Shown here piece after piece: positions 21,204 through 33,823 of a stretch of DNA of 64,000 nt. Under the pieces are notes generated by a model. The model saw only the letters and a program-made list of their open reading frames with translations, ran no database searches and had not been told where the DNA came from. Made by a program: the position numbers and the translations under genes. Location: the NCBI GenBank assembly GCA_963920765.1, contig OY987249.1, positions 18,076,483-18,140,482 of the forward strand. Reading direction: 5' to 3'. Every line of letters starts with the position of its first letter. Within the stretch, counting starts at the first letter, position 1. The DNA comes from Ulota crispa (taxonomy: Eukaryota; Streptophyta; Bryopsida; Orthotrichales; Orthotrichaceae).

Positions 21204-22383
21204 TCTTAAGGGGTTCTTTTTTTGTTTTCTCAGGGTAGACAGATAGACTTGCACCTCAAAATGCACGTAGGTAAGGAAAAATTGGCTAAAATTGGAATGA
21301 TGAGTGATTTGCACATGTTCATCCAATAAGGTTACTAATTTAAGCTACTTTCATCCAAAATATGGCGATCATGGTGTTTGGTGTTTGGGTGAGGTGGAAC
21401 ATGGCGATTTCATCCATTTTTTCTCGCAAATTTTGTAGTGTATCGGTCGCCACTCGCCAGGGGCATTCTGAGGTAAGAATTAGGCAAAAATCAGCCAGAA
21501 AAAAGTACCCAGGGTCGCCCCGGCCCAGCCCAGCCCCTGCAGTCGGTGGCAGCGCCATGTGTTTGCAGTTTGCACCTTTGCGGCAGCAGCTGATCATTCG
21601 CAACTTACTGCCACAGTGCCACCCCTCCTGCAGGTCTGGAGACTCTGGACCCTGGACTGGAGGCCTGAACTCTGCCGTTTTACTGGAAATAAAGCAAAGG
21701 GGGAGGGTGAGGTGGCAAAGTCAGACTGCGAGAGTGCGGGAGGGAGAGGCTTGATTAGAAACTGCAGCGCTGGGGCGCAGTGTGGAATCAATCAATGGTG
21801 AGGCACGGTGGCTGGACGACCGTGGAGGCCGGCGTGACCGCACCCTCGCGGCCTGCGGCCTGATTCGGAAAGGAGCGTGACTTGAGCCAGGGCCGCAGCG
21901 AGAGTCACCGCTGCTGCGCTTCGGCAAACGGGTGCCGTGGATGCGGAAAGTGCTTGGCTCGCTTTGCCTTTGGCTGTTTCGGCTGCTTTGGCTGGCTTTG
22001 GCTGGCTTTGACTGCGAGGGCCGAGGGCGTGGTGTGTGATGATATTTCGTTCATATGGCTTGATTTGCTTTACCTGCCTTGAGAGCTGCACATGGATTTC
22101 TGTGACTACTCGGGACACCTCACCCCCCGCCTTTATGAATGCACAGCCTAAGATAAGGAAGGCGAAATCAAAAAAGTCTGCTCCCATTACTGCCCCTATA
22201 AGTATTACTGCCTCCATTAGCCCCTTCCCCTTAATGCCCTACCCTTCCATGTGCTGCTCTTTTACTGGTAGATTTTTCCTTTTTAACGTTGCCAATCAAA
22301 GAAAAGAGGAAGAAAGCGAAAGCGAAAAAAAGGATTGTGCACTTGAATATATTTTTGGTTGACATCAAGACAAATCAAAGATG
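21204..22383. other. CpG-rich island, possible host gene end; no product identified
   Basis: About 21480-22080 is the most CpG-dense stretch outside the piggyBac element, including GGCTTTGGCTGG-type repeats near 21965-22010. Plus frames at 21362-21754 and minus frames at 22217-21792 are open but overlap and are compositionally biased. No domain, splice pattern or homologue is recognised. An unmethylated promoter is one reading; a degraded GC-rich transposon is another. Confidence 0.35.
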
Positions 22384-22386
22384 TTA

Positions 22387-23064
22387 GCCCCCTTTAAACT
22401 AGAGGTGAGAAGTCATGGAGAGCAAAATTTTAGCCAATGAAAATCTCAGTCATAAACTGAGAAAACTAAGTAATGTCGTTTTATATTGGAACTTTTTTTC
22501 AAAGGATAAGAAAAAGTAAAAATGAGGTGGACAACACTTTCGTTCTCCGTGGCAATGAAAGTGCACAATTTTTGGGTCCCTAGAATTATAGTCAGGCTTG
22601 CTGAAAGAGGTGGGCATGACTATAAGAGCCGGTTTCCATTGAGGGCTGGAGGGATCCAAGCCTAAACCTCTAACCTCCATCTTTGCAAAAGTTGACTAAA
22701 ATTCTTGGACCTTTCAAACCCTAGACCTGATCTTGCTTTTGAAAATGTACTCCACCTCAAGATTTTAGAGTCTTTTCTTTTCTCTACCCATGGTCAACTT
22801 GGATGTCCGGTCTAGTTTTGGTCCCCAATGGAAATTGGCCCTAATTCCAAGGACCATTTGGCAAAAAAAAACAACTAATCAATTATATTTTTAAAAGTGT
22901 TTTTTTAGCAAATATGCTAAAACTCTGAAATTCAATTTTATTTCCCATTCTCACTTTACATTACAACCAAAAGCTGTTACCTCCAAAGACCAACCTTCCA
23001 AAGACAAGCCATGACCCATGAGGGATTTTCTTCACGGCTTCTCATCTTTAGTGTAAAGAGGGCC
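22387..23064. mobile_element. Harbinger-like MITE, family F copy 2
   Basis: Ends GCCCCCTTTAAACTAGAGG and AGTGTAAAGAGGGCC lie between TTA (22384-22386) and TTA (23065-23067). The body is homologous to the inverse of 7965-8567. A smaller element is nested at 22626-22841. Confidence 0.82.
22626..22841. mobile_element. Harbinger-like MITE nested in family F
   Basis: 216 bp with ends GAGCCGGTTTCCATTGAGG and CCAATGGAAATTGGCCC, flanked by TAA (22623-22625 and 22842-22844). The sister copies of family F have continuous sequence here with a single TAA, which confirms the insertion. Confidence 0.85.
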
Positions 23065-23400
23065 TTAGACTTGAATCTTAGGGCCTCCTTCCATGTGTGG
23101 GGGGTGGGGGTTATTTTGTAATAGCATGACAGGTTGTGAATGGAAGTTCCTCAAATTAGAGTCACTAATTATTGCATTTGGCATTTCTATGTAGAAGAGG
23201 TGTTGCAAATAGCAGCTCGAATAGCAGTCACCTATGATAAGCAGAAACAATAAATAAGCAAATTCAAATACAACCAATATATCACTAAAAAGTCATCAAA
23301 TGTTTTGACACTAAAGTTGCTTATGTGAGCACCAATTAGGCAAACTATTGTTGGCTAGTGCTCTTCTCAATCACCAATGCATCATGGAAGGACACCCTTA

Positions 23401-23783
23401 GACCCTATTTATATTAGAAGTGCAAAGTTATGAAATTTTCCTTCCAAAGGACAAGAAAATGAGGTAAACAACACTTTTGTCCTTTGTGGCAATGAAAGTG
23501 CACAATTTTTGAGTTTGTCGGAACTTGAGTCATGCTTGTCAAAAGAGATAGGCTTGACTAAAATTCTAAGGATCATTTGGCCAAGATCCTTATAGCCAAT
23601 TAAATCTGATTTTTAATGTTTTTTTAAGAAAATACGTTAAAAGAATTTAAAAAAAATTGTGAACCCATCTCACTTCACAATACAACCAAAGGTTATTACC
23701 TCCAAAAGCCAACATTATAAGAACAAATTATGGCCCATGCACAATATTTTTCATAGCGTCTTACCTCTAGTGTAAAAAGGGCC
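23401..23783. mobile_element. Harbinger-like MITE, family F copy 3
   Basis: Starts GACCCTATTTATATTAGAAG after TTA (23398-23400) and ends CTAGTGTAAAAAGGGCC before TTA (23784-23786). It is homologous to 22387-23064 but without the nested insertion, so it serves as an empty-site control. Confidence 0.78.
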
Positions 23784-23794
23784 TTAGATTTTTG

Positions 23795-24734
23795 TTAACC
23801 CCTAAAGGACCATTATCCTTTCAAAGGACAAATGGAATTTTGGGCATGTACCTATGGCTAAACTACTTTGTTTGATTTTTTGAAACTTTTATTGAAGGTG
23901 GGGAATTCAAAGATCTATGTGGGCATCCAATTTTTTCTTCATTCCAACATTTGACAAAGAAGTTATGCATGAACTTATGAAAATTTGGGGAGGGCTACCC
24001 ATCCGTACAACACAAAAACTTCTTTAAAATTCACATTCTTTAAAAATGAAAATTTGAGATTGGCTCTTTAGATTTTTTTTATACATGAAAAACTTTGAAT
24101 CATTCAATTTCAATCAATGATATGAAAGTTATGAGGATTTTTTGTTTGCAGATATTTATGAATTCTCTACTCTAAAATAAACTTTGAAATCCTTTATTTT
24201 ACTCAACTTTCAATACTTTGGAAAAAAAATTAAACCTAAGTAGATTGTTTATTACAACATTATAACTATTGGGGTTTGCATTTTTCATATCAAGAATTAA
24301 ATTCTTAACAATTTAGTGATTTGACTCATTCTCTACTTCTTTTTACTTATTATTTTTTCCCATGTGTTGTATAGTTCCAATTGATTTGAAAATTCTCCCA
24401 CACATACTTAGTACTTGATTTCCTACATGGAAAAAATAAAGTGCAACTTTGGGTAGAGCAATTTTTTTGTTATAAGAGTGGTAAAAGGCTTCTAAAATTT
24501 TTGGGTAGCATGGAAAAAAACTTGTTTTTTCAATTTGGATGTAAATATCTCACTCCTCTCCATCTGGAATGAGCTGATTTTTTTCCCCACAAGTACCTCT
24601 TCTAGTTTGGGGCAAGATCCTATGGTTGGATTTCCCCAAATAAAAACATAAAATCCCTTTTTACTAGACCTCCTAGAAGTGGTAGTTTTTAGTGATTTTC
24701 ACAAGAAAAAAGGGCTTGATCCTTTAGGGGTTAA
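23795..24734 (-). mobile_element. piggyBac-like MITE, family K copy 1
   Basis: TTAA at 23795-23798 and 24731-24734, ends CCCCTAAAGGACC and GGATCCTTTAGGGG, 940 bp. K is the most repeated family in the window, with other copies at 29061, 30173, 33824, 34850 and 44157. No coding capacity. Confidence 0.88.
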
Positions 24735-25775
24735 AGCGGTTCAAAACGATTATACTTCTCATGGAAAAAAACAGTAATTCTTGTTGAAAATTCTTTGGTA
24801 TTTGAGTGCTGTTAAATCATTGCTAGTTGTAATGCAACTGTTTACATGATTGTATGACCGCTAAAATAAAATTGTAAAAAAATTATAAAACAACTACAAT
24901 CAATGGTATTGCAGTCAATTGCAATTATAATGCACTCATCATTAGCAATGTGTTGTGATGTTTGTGGTGCTGTCATTGCAAACAACATTTTTAACCAAAA
25001 ACACCACATATTTGTAAAATGTGGAAATTGAAAATGTTATTCATCCCAATATTATATCTTAAAAAATGAGTGGAAAAAACATATAAAGAGATGTTAATGA
25101 TGTAATAAATATCTAATAAATGGATTGTTTGTTAAATGTAGAAAATTTAGAAGAAAAACAAAGTTGTATCATTTGAAGATGAAAAATTTTATTTTTTATT
25201 TTTTAGCAAATAATTCATCAGTTGTGCCTTTGCAAATATTTGATAATATGATTGTTTTTGTATTTGAAATACTCATGGGAAATGCTAAAGACATAATAGT
25301 AAATTACGTGGAATTGTTAAAAAATCAAAATTAGCTTATAATCACCTTCTAATTTGAATTGTTCATTTTTGATGCTAGTAAATTAAAAAATTGTGACAAT
25401 AAAGGCAGCTCTACTTACATCAGAAATAATATTAACCTTTGAATTGAAATTGTTTGATACAAAATGGCCAAACCATTGGAGCCGTTTTCTTTTCTAGCCA
25501 AGTTTTACAGTTTTTATTTTAAATGCTCAAAGTAGTGCAAATTGAAAAAAAAATTATTGAAAAAAACATGTGCTAATAAGTTTATGGTGAATATTTTGAA
25601 TATTTTTTATTACACCCAAGATAGAGTCAAGCAAACTTGTTGCACGAAAGCAATTTTTAAAGAAATTATAATCAAATTTTAATGGTGAAGTCAAACAATC
25701 TGCAAAAAATAATTTAGTAGCATGTGCAAAGTATTAGGCGTCTTTTAATAGTATAAATATTGTTGTAAGCAATGT
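24735..25775. other. No gene seen; very AT-rich
   Basis: AT-rich spacer with long A and T tracts. The only longer frame (25125-25334, plus) is Phe/Lys/Ile-rich, as expected by chance at this composition. Confidence 0.5.
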
Positions 25776-26695
25776 TTAATCCCTAAAATTCTTTTGTGTT
25801 TAGAGGTCCAAAACTGCTTCAAAATACTAGTCCCCAAACCATGGTTAAAATTTTCATTGAAACTTACTTTTTAACAAATCTAACCGTAGGATCCTTTGGT
25901 TGACTTGCACAAGTACATTTTCTCAAAATTTCAAAATGAATATCCCCACCAATTGCAAGATCAATGTGCCTAAACTTCAAAAAGTAGGCTTCTCTAGTCC
26001 TTCTAAAAGGTGAAGTTTTGATCTTCAAACTTTTTAGAGATAAACTTGTATGTTGTATTTCTTGTGCAATTTTGGCAATATGTTGGAAAATGGGTTGAAA
26101 GCATATATAAAAAAAATGTAACCAAAAGAACTTTGGATTCATTTTTACAAAGATTGTAAAGTGAAAGGTATTGATGAATGAAAGATGTAACTTATATGCT
26201 AATAAGCTTTGGAAGAATTTGAGAATTGTTAATCCCAGTTGTGAGAATGCTCTAACAGACAATTAGTAACTTTAATTTTCATTTTCATTTGAAAATTTTC
26301 AAAATTGAGAGTAAAAGATAACTTTATATGTTTTTTCTACCCTCTTCCTACCTTCATTGCCCGCAAAATAAAACTCCTTGTAACTCTTACCTTATTATTT
26401 GGAATTGAGTGATTCAATTTTTTTTGAGTAGGTATCATTCTATACAATTATATAAAAATAAAAATAAAAAATTTAGAATATATTTTTTGCTACGTGCTTT
26501 GACATTAAAATTGAAAAACCTTATAACTTTTGCATTTCTTATTGGAATGACATGAAATAAAGCTTCACATGTAGATTATGATGAGTAGCATCCATCCTAA
26601 AAATTTCACAAAAAATTTTCAAATGATGAAGTCAATAGAGTCTGCTCAAGTTCTCACAAAGCCCAAAGTGGGCTCCTTGGGCCTTTAGGGGTTAA
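25776..26695. mobile_element. piggyBac-like MITE, family A copy 2
   Basis: TTAA at 25776-25779 and 26692-26695, ends TCCCTAAAATTC and GGGCCTTTAGGGG, 920 bp. It matches 4808-6148 apart from the foldback inserted there. A minus-strand open frame (26262-25864) is shared with copy 1, including the string SLKSLKIKTSPF, but has no known domain. Confidence 0.87.
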
Positions 26696-27882
26696 TGTAT
26701 AATGTAATGACATTAGAAACATGAGTCAGTGCTTGAAACATTGAGCAGCAGTAGTCATTTTGAAACTTAAAAAATATCCCTATTTTGTTGAAGTTACTAA
26801 ATATGTAAAATAAGAGTGAATACTATTATGCCAAGTAATTTAAACGCAGTTACATATTAGCCATGTCCTCAAACAAGGAGAAGGAAGATTGCAAAATATA
26901 TCATATATGCAACTATAGTACAATTGTAGAGTGAACTTGTAAAATCTATCTATATAATAGAATACGTTTTACCACATGACGATGCTTTTACTTTGGCTAC
27001 GGGGTAAACTAGATAAACACTGGTAAAACTTGTAACTAATAATTTGAAAAAACATATTCTTGAACAATCAGAACGCAACTGCAATACAACCATTATAATA
27101 TAATACATTCACACCAACTTTGGAAAAGGCAAATGCAGAGAAGGTTGCTACCCAAGACATCACACCTTGAAATTATACAAAAATAAACAATATTTCAAGA
27201 ATTACATAAGCCAGTCATAGTGCATTTATTTTTGAGTAGTATTACAATAATGAAGCAAAACTAGTCACTTCCATGAACAACTAAGGTACAACTACGTTGA
27301 TCGGTGTTGTTTACATCAGCACTTTCATCCCACTATTGATTGAAAGTTGCTGTTGAAAAAAACTCCCTCCATTGCAATTGCATTTTCATTCTTTGTAGTT
27401 GCAAGTGACACTACATTACAACTGCCAAAAGTCCAAGTTGAATTGGAAGCGGCTCAATTGTATTTTCAATCAAGTTGGAGTTGTTTAGGACACAAAGTTT
27501 ATAACGTAGTCGGTGAGATTTGACACATTGTTCTTCTAATGTTAATGAAACGTTATCATAAATTCATTTCTAAAGCTATTAGAATCTTTTTTACTTATCC
27601 TCTAATCAAAAGAAGAAAATCAATGAAATAAACCATAATTTGGCTTTTCTTGATTTGAGTTAAGTTTCATATTATACTTCACCCGATTTTCATATCTTGG
27701 TTCCATAATAGACTGGATAAAGTTTCCAATAACTCCAAAGGAATGTGAATTTGGATTTTAATCAGCAGGTTGCAACTATCTTAATAGGATGTGTTTCACT
27801 GCAAAGTTCAAAAGCTAAACAAATTTATGATCAAATTGCAAGCCATGCATGTATTTATCCAAGCCTCTAATGTTTGAGTTTC
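26696..27882. other. No gene seen
   Basis: AT-rich DNA without long frames or resolvable element ends. Confidence 0.5.
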
Positions 27883-28644
27883 TTAACCCTTGAGCGCCCC
27901 AAAGACAGGAGTATGCTGTCTCCGGGATTTCAAGAGCTTATTTGAAGTACCATATTTAATTTTTTGATCTTGCTATAAACTACAAGTATGCAGGTATTCA
28001 AGTTGTCCATGCTAATGGAGTAATGGATAGGAAAGTCAAATGTTGTACAAGTGATGCAGGAGATTTGATTGGATGAAACACCATACGGGGTATGGTGGCA
28101 AATAACATTTTACAGGCTGCAACTAATCATTATCCCTTGCAAGCTTCCTTGTGTGTGCTTTGTGGTCGCGGGAAAGTTGTTGGGAAGGGTTCAAGCATGT
28201 TCTAGACCCTTATTATGGCAACCGTCACCAAATGTGCCGGTCATCGTTTTCCATGCAATAGCGATTTGAAGCCCTAAAACTTGACATAAAAAGAAGTGCA
28301 ATCTTCAATAATTTACAAGTGTGTGCATTCACATCTAATATTACTGCTCACAAAGTTTAAGATGAATCAGGGGCTTATAGAATTTTGTAAGATCATCAAA
28401 TAGCAACTACCTACCAAAAAGTGAGATTTTGTCATCACATGTTGTTTGATCAAATGTTATGATCCCCCATCTCTCACTAACAATTGTTCCCAAAATTTAC
28501 AAGCCATTTTCTAAGTAGGTGTTCCACTATTTTTGATGGTCACTTTTAGTGGATCATTTGATTGATTGAGATACAATACATCAAAGTTATTGGTCTCCAT
28601 AAACCTCGATTTTTGTGAAAACAGCCTAGGCGCTCCTGGGTTGA
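27883..28644. mobile_element. piggyBac-like MITE, family I copy 2
   Basis: TTAA at 27883-27886 with left end CCCTTGAGCGCCCC. The right end, AGGCGCTCCTGGG, is followed by TTGA, a mutated TTAA. It is homologous throughout to 13904-14656. Confidence 0.8.
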
Positions 28645-29007
28645 ATAGTTAAAATGGTTGAAGATTAGTTAGTTTGAAACATTAAAAACGTGTATCATTG
28701 AATATTACATATTATTTTTAATAAGATGTCACCATAAGAAGATAACATATAAATTTAGCAACAGACCTGCAAAGGCATCCTAATATTTAAAAGTCTTGGT
28801 ACAACTACAACCTCATTCTCTCACCTAACTTCTTTTTAAGAGGTAACCTTGTTCAAATAAGGAGAAGGAAGACATCATGATTAAAATAAGTTTTCACACA
28901 TGAGATATTTCATGTATTTTAAGCATAATTTAAGTTACAACTAGTAGAGAGAATTTCAGAAATGAAAAAATATAACCATCTTATTCATAAGCATAGTGGT
29001 AACGTGT

Positions 29008-29761
29008 TATTCATTAAATTGGGAAAAGTGACATTTTGGGACTTTTGAATTTTGTGTTTTTTAATCCCTAAAGATCCAACTGTCCCCGGGGGACAAATGG
29101 ATTTTGGGCATGTACCTATAGCTAAACTATTTTGTGTGATTTTTTGAAATTTTTATTGAAAGTAGGAAATTCCAAGACCTATGCGGGCATGTAATTTTTT
29201 TTTCATTTTGACATTGACGAAGAAGCTATGCAAGATTTTCTGCAATCTAGGGGAGGGAGGGCATCCAGGCAACCCAAAAACTTCTTTAAAAATTGTATTT
29301 AAAAAAAAATACTTACTATTTTTTTCCCATGTGTTGTATAGTTCCAATTGATTTGAAAATTCTCCCACACATTCCTAACTTGGTCTTCTACATGAAAAAA
29401 ATAAACCTCAACTTTGTGTAGAGCAATTTCTTTCATGTAAGAGTGGTCAAAGGCTTCTGAATTTTTTGGACAGGATGGAAAAAAACCTCTTTTTTCTCTT
29501 CAGATGTAAATATCCCCCTCCTCTCCATCTAGAATGACCTGATTTTTTTCCCACAAGTAGCTCTTCTAGTCTAAGGCAAGATCCTATGGTTGGATTTGCA
29601 AAACAAACTTTATTTCTTACTTTTATACTCATTCCCCCATGGCAGTTTTCAGTGACTTTCATAAAAAAAGGGACTTGAACCTTGAGTATTTATTGAACAT
29701 TATTTAAAAAACATAAAATCCAAAAGTCCCCAGATGTCACTTTTCCCAATTTAATGAATAA
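29008..29761. mobile_element. Foldback MITE (family M copy 1) split by a family K element
   Basis: The left arm TTATTCATTAAATTGGGAAA and right arm TTTCCCAATTTAATGAATAA are complementary, and homology continues inward about 50 bp (GTGACATTTTGGGACTTTTG). The arms are separated by a family K element starting with TTAA at 29061. A related foldback with ends TATTCAATAATTTGGGAAAA is at 49291-49525. Confidence 0.75.
29061..29690 (-). mobile_element. piggyBac-like MITE, family K copy 2 (internally deleted)
   Basis: TTAA at 29061-29064 followed by TCCCTAAAGATCC and family K sequence. About 300 bp of the family's middle is missing at about 29310. The right end is eroded (CTTGAACCTTGAG) and its TTAA is no longer clear. 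It lies within the foldback of family M. Confidence 0.75.
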
Positions 29762-30172
29762 GCTACTAAGTAGCTTTCCTCCTTATCTATCAGTTTTATC
29801 TTATTGCTAAATATTAATAAAAGAAAACCACTTAAAACTTTGACAACAATAGAGAATGTACTGGCATGAAAATTGCATATGAAGATTGGCATTGTTGAGA
29901 ACATTGATCAATGTGTTCTTTACAAAATGACGTACCATTTCAATAATAAATTCTAACTTTTTTAATAATCAAATGTCTTACATCTCCTTATATTAGGGTG
30001 TTTCATTTTCATTATTGATGTTTAAAAATGAATTATCTATCTACTCATTAACAAAGAAAATGACGTGCTCATTCGGATAATAGGAATGTACTTTGAAGAG
30101 TTACTTTAGAAACAGAAAAATATTATCATCCGAAGGAAAGCCCTTTGAATGATCGTGTCCAAAACATAATCG

Positions 30173-31095
30173 TTAACCCCTAAAGGCCCAAGCCTTTTTT
30201 TGTGTGAAAGTCACTGAAAACTGCCACTTTGGAGGAATGAGTAGAAAAGTAAGAAATAAAGTTTGTTTTGCAAATCCAACCATAGGATCTTGTCTTTGAC
30301 TAAAAGAGCTGCTTGTGAGAAAAAAATCAGGTCATTCTAGATGGAGAGGAGGGGATATTTACGTTTGAAGTGAAAAAAAAGGTTTTTTTTTTCCATACCG
30401 TCCAAAAAATTCAGAAGCCTTTGACCACTCTTACATGAAAGAAATTGCTTTACACAAAGTTGAGGTTTATTTTGTTCATGTAGAAGACCAAGTTAGGAAT
30501 GTGTGGGAGAATTTTCAAATCAATTGGAACTATACAACACATGGGGGAAATAGTAAGTAAAAAGAAGTAGAAAATGAGTCAAATCACTAAATTGTTAAGA
30601 ATTTAATTATTGATATGAAAAATGCAAACCCCAACAGTTACAATGTTGTAATAAACAATCTACTTCCTTAGATTAAGTTTTTTTTTCCGAAGTATTGAAA
30701 ATTGTGGAAAGTAAAGGACTTCAAAGTTTATTTTAGAGTAGAGGATCAGTAACTGCCCACAAACTAAAATATCTCATAACTTTCATCTCATTGATTGAAA
30801 TTGAATGATTCAAAGCTTCCCATATATACAAAAATCTAAAGGACCAATCTCAGATTTTTATTTTTTAAAAATACAAATTTTAAAGAAGTGCAACCCGGAT
30901 TGCCCTCCCTCCGTCGGGTTGCAAAAATTCTTGCATAAAATCTTCATCAAATGTTAGAACTAAGAAAAAATTAAATGCCTGTGTAGGTCTTGGAATTCCC
31001 CACTTTCAATAAAAATTTCAAAAAATCATACAAAATAATTTAACTGTATGTACATGCCCAAAGTACCACTTGTCCCCTAGGGGATAGTTGAACCT
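30173..31095 (+). mobile_element. piggyBac-like MITE, family K copy 3
   Basis: TTAA at 30173-30176 followed by CCCCTAAAGGCCCAAGCC. It is full length compared with copy 1 but inverted. The right end keeps the TTGTCCCC..GGGG palindrome, while the terminal TTTAGGGGTTAA has decayed to TTGAACC. Confidence 0.82.
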
Positions 31096-31346
31096 TTCCA
31101 AACAATTGAATTAATTGAAAAAGTTCTCATTACTTTGTCATCAAGACTTGGGAAACAAGTTGATTAAGCAAAACAAAATGATATTATAAATAATATTGGA
31201 CGGTCTTTTTGTCTTTCATAAAATATAAGGAACCTTCTAAAACTTTGTCATATTGTTATTGGTTATTGAGTATGCTTTCTAATGTTTCAATTCTTCTAAA
31301 AGAGAGTTCACTTTGCATTGTGTTCTACATCCCAACTCTACCAGTC

Positions 31347-31935
31347 TTAACCCCAAAACAACCTTGAGGACAAAATGTGTCCTCAACCAATTTTTGAAGT
31401 TAAATAAAACCTTACCAATTATATTTTTTAGTAGTTTATATTTTTGAAAATTAATTTTAGCTTCAACAATCTCATTTTGCTTGTGCACGGGTGTCCATTG
31501 CAATCTTGACTTTTTGTAGTGTTGAGGGCTCTTGGGAATGAGCCTCAAATACACTAGATCTTTGAGAAAAAATCACGATAGAAATTCATTTTAAAAAATT
31601 GTAGAGTAGATTTTGAGAAGTCATAAATTGATTGAGGTTACACATGTTAAGTTCTTTACCTCAAATTGTTTTAGTGACCAATTTTTTAAATTTGAGATGT
31701 GAAAAGAGGATTGAAAGACTTCAAATCACTTTCACAGTTTTAACACCCTCGTGATCAAACATTATAATTTTTCAATCCATAAAAGATATTGTTGTGTTTT
31801 CTTTTCTAATGTGACCTCTAACATGTTTAGTTTGATTTTATAAGGTTACAATTCAAAAAGAATTGATACAACTTATCAAAATGTAAGTTTTTTTGGTTCA
31901 AATTAGAGCAAATTCCATGGTCATTTTGGGGTTAA
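31347..31935 (-). mobile_element. piggyBac-like MITE, related to family B
   Basis: TTAA at 31347-31350 and 31932-31935 with ends CCCCAAAACAACC and GGTCATTTTGGGG. The interior shares long blocks with family B in inverted orientation, including the AATACACTAGATC-type region. It is more diverged than the other B copies. Confidence 0.72.
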
Positions 31936-33080
31936 TTGAACATTACATTTCATTATGTTTGTGTTTTCAAAAATTGTTAAAAAAATTTAAACACATCATT
32001 TTTTGTTAGAACTAGAATGCAAAGTTGGATATTTACATTTGCAAGGTACAAGTCTCAAAACAAAATCTTACTTTCCTAACGCCAAAACTCCCCAAAAATG
32101 CTATCATTTAAGTATTTCTAAGTGAATCAATATTTAAAACGCAGTGTGAAGCTACAAGTCATGAGATTCAACATCTTCACCAATCAAGTTTTGAACACCC
32201 ACTGTGTCCCCCTTGCATGTAGTATAAATCGCCCTCTACAAAAAAAAGAACATACAAAAAAGCATTCAATAGCCATGTTGACCTAGTTGTGACACATCAT
32301 ACGATGGCACGAGGATTTCACAATAAAATCAAACAATACTCTTAGAAGTATTGCTATTTGGTCTCAACCAAATTCAACGTGTCCTTGATGGATGTAGTTA
32401 TCTTGTAAAAAAAAAAGATGAGCACATGCCATTTTTGGACTTGCTAAGCTTGTATTCAAAACATTTGAGAAAAAATTACATGTATTCCAAAGCCGAAATA
32501 GTAAACTGAGAACCCTATGTAATGGGATATTCACGTGATATTCGAAACTTTAACTCTCCTACTCCTCCATTTTAGCATTTTTCATATGACATTCAAGGAA
32601 AATTGATAAAAACCCTTGTATTTTGCAATATTTTGATGAATATCTTTGATTGTTTGGAAATTGTGGGGATATCCTTGAGAATAAAGGGATTACAAGGAGC
32701 TTTGGGATTGTTGTGCTTATAGGTTTTAACAATCATATCTTTGACCATAGTGTTGTTGTTTTCTTTTTGTTTAGCATCAAACAATGTTGGCATGCTCACA
32801 TCACTATGTCAAAATTGCATTTGTTGCGCTCCCAAGTGTTAAGTATTGTTTGTTATGCAATTAATAACATAACTTGCATATCTGTTGCAAGTCGCATCAA
32901 GCGTGCACCACAGCACCACATCTTGTCATGGGAGTATGCACATAGGCAACTTGTTTTGTGACAAATAAGAACAACAATAATTGTCCTATCTCTAAAACCC
33001 CTACGACGGTATCTCAGCAATTTACAAAAAATCAAGGATATCCATCAAATAATCCCAAGCTATACGGGTAACTATCAAAT
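31936..33080. other. No gene seen
   Basis: AT-rich spacer. Short frames at 32593-33035 overlap on both strands and show no family resemblance. Confidence 0.5.
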
Positions 33081-33760
33081 TTTCTGTATTATTTACAACA
33101 GTAACCTTCCCACCAAATTGAGGGTATCCAGCGGTTACCAGAGCTATACCAGAACCTTTACCAGGAGCTTCAGTGCTAGCACTAGAATGTCTGCAGCCTT
33201 TAGTTGTTGAAGTTCTTCGCAGACGACGACCTGGAGAGTTGACACCTGGCAGTCACTGAGATTCTTCAAGAATTTATCAGCAGATGATGAGTTGGACCGG
33301 TGCCTGCCGTCAGCGTATCTGATATACCAGTGATGATGGGTCCCCAGTATGACACGTCAGACGGCAACTAGGAGTTCTGACCAACGATAGGACTTGGCGC
33401 CATTTCTGCCAATTCCAGGCGCCAATTCACAGGGCAGCTGACAAAACGGGGATATATTATAAAACAAAGGGGGCTAGTACCAGTACCAGCAGCAACATGT
33501 GATGATGGTGTTCTAGTGATGGGAACTGGCCTGTTCTTTTGGCCTTATTATGTGGAGACTGTGTGTTCCCTTTGGCATGTTTCCAGTTTGACTCATCATT
33601 GTGTCATGGCCGCTCTCCCTCTCCATGTTGTGTGTGGATTATATGCAGTTGGTTATGCTCGGCAACAAATTATGTTCCCCGTTCCCAGCTCCCATGCATT
33701 CGACAGTCTTTCTCTGTAAAAGAAACTTCGCACACTTGAAGAACTGAATGTGTAAGGTAG
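33081..33760 (+). promoter_or_regulatory. GC-richer island with a TATA-like box; tentative promoter
   Basis: An isolated stretch of higher GC and CpG content contains GGCGCC twice (near 33400 and 33420), a CACGTCAG motif near 33352, and ATATATTATAAAAC at about 33453-33466. The arrangement resembles a TATA promoter reading rightwards, but the following frames (33516-33739) end quickly and match nothing. At 33753 there is a lone AGGTAGGTAGCTCGAAA that resembles a family D end. An element interior is just as possible. Confidence 0.25.
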
Positions 33761-33823
33761 GTAGCTCGAAAGACTGATCTGCCTTCACATGGGCATTTCG
33801 AGACATTTTTTTTTGGGTCCAAT

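Noticed and set aside
14060-28269. A small conserved gene suggested by similar frames at 14060-14281 and 28069-28269.
   Set aside because: Both lie inside copies of the same family I MITE, so the similarity is that of the element; no domain is recognised.
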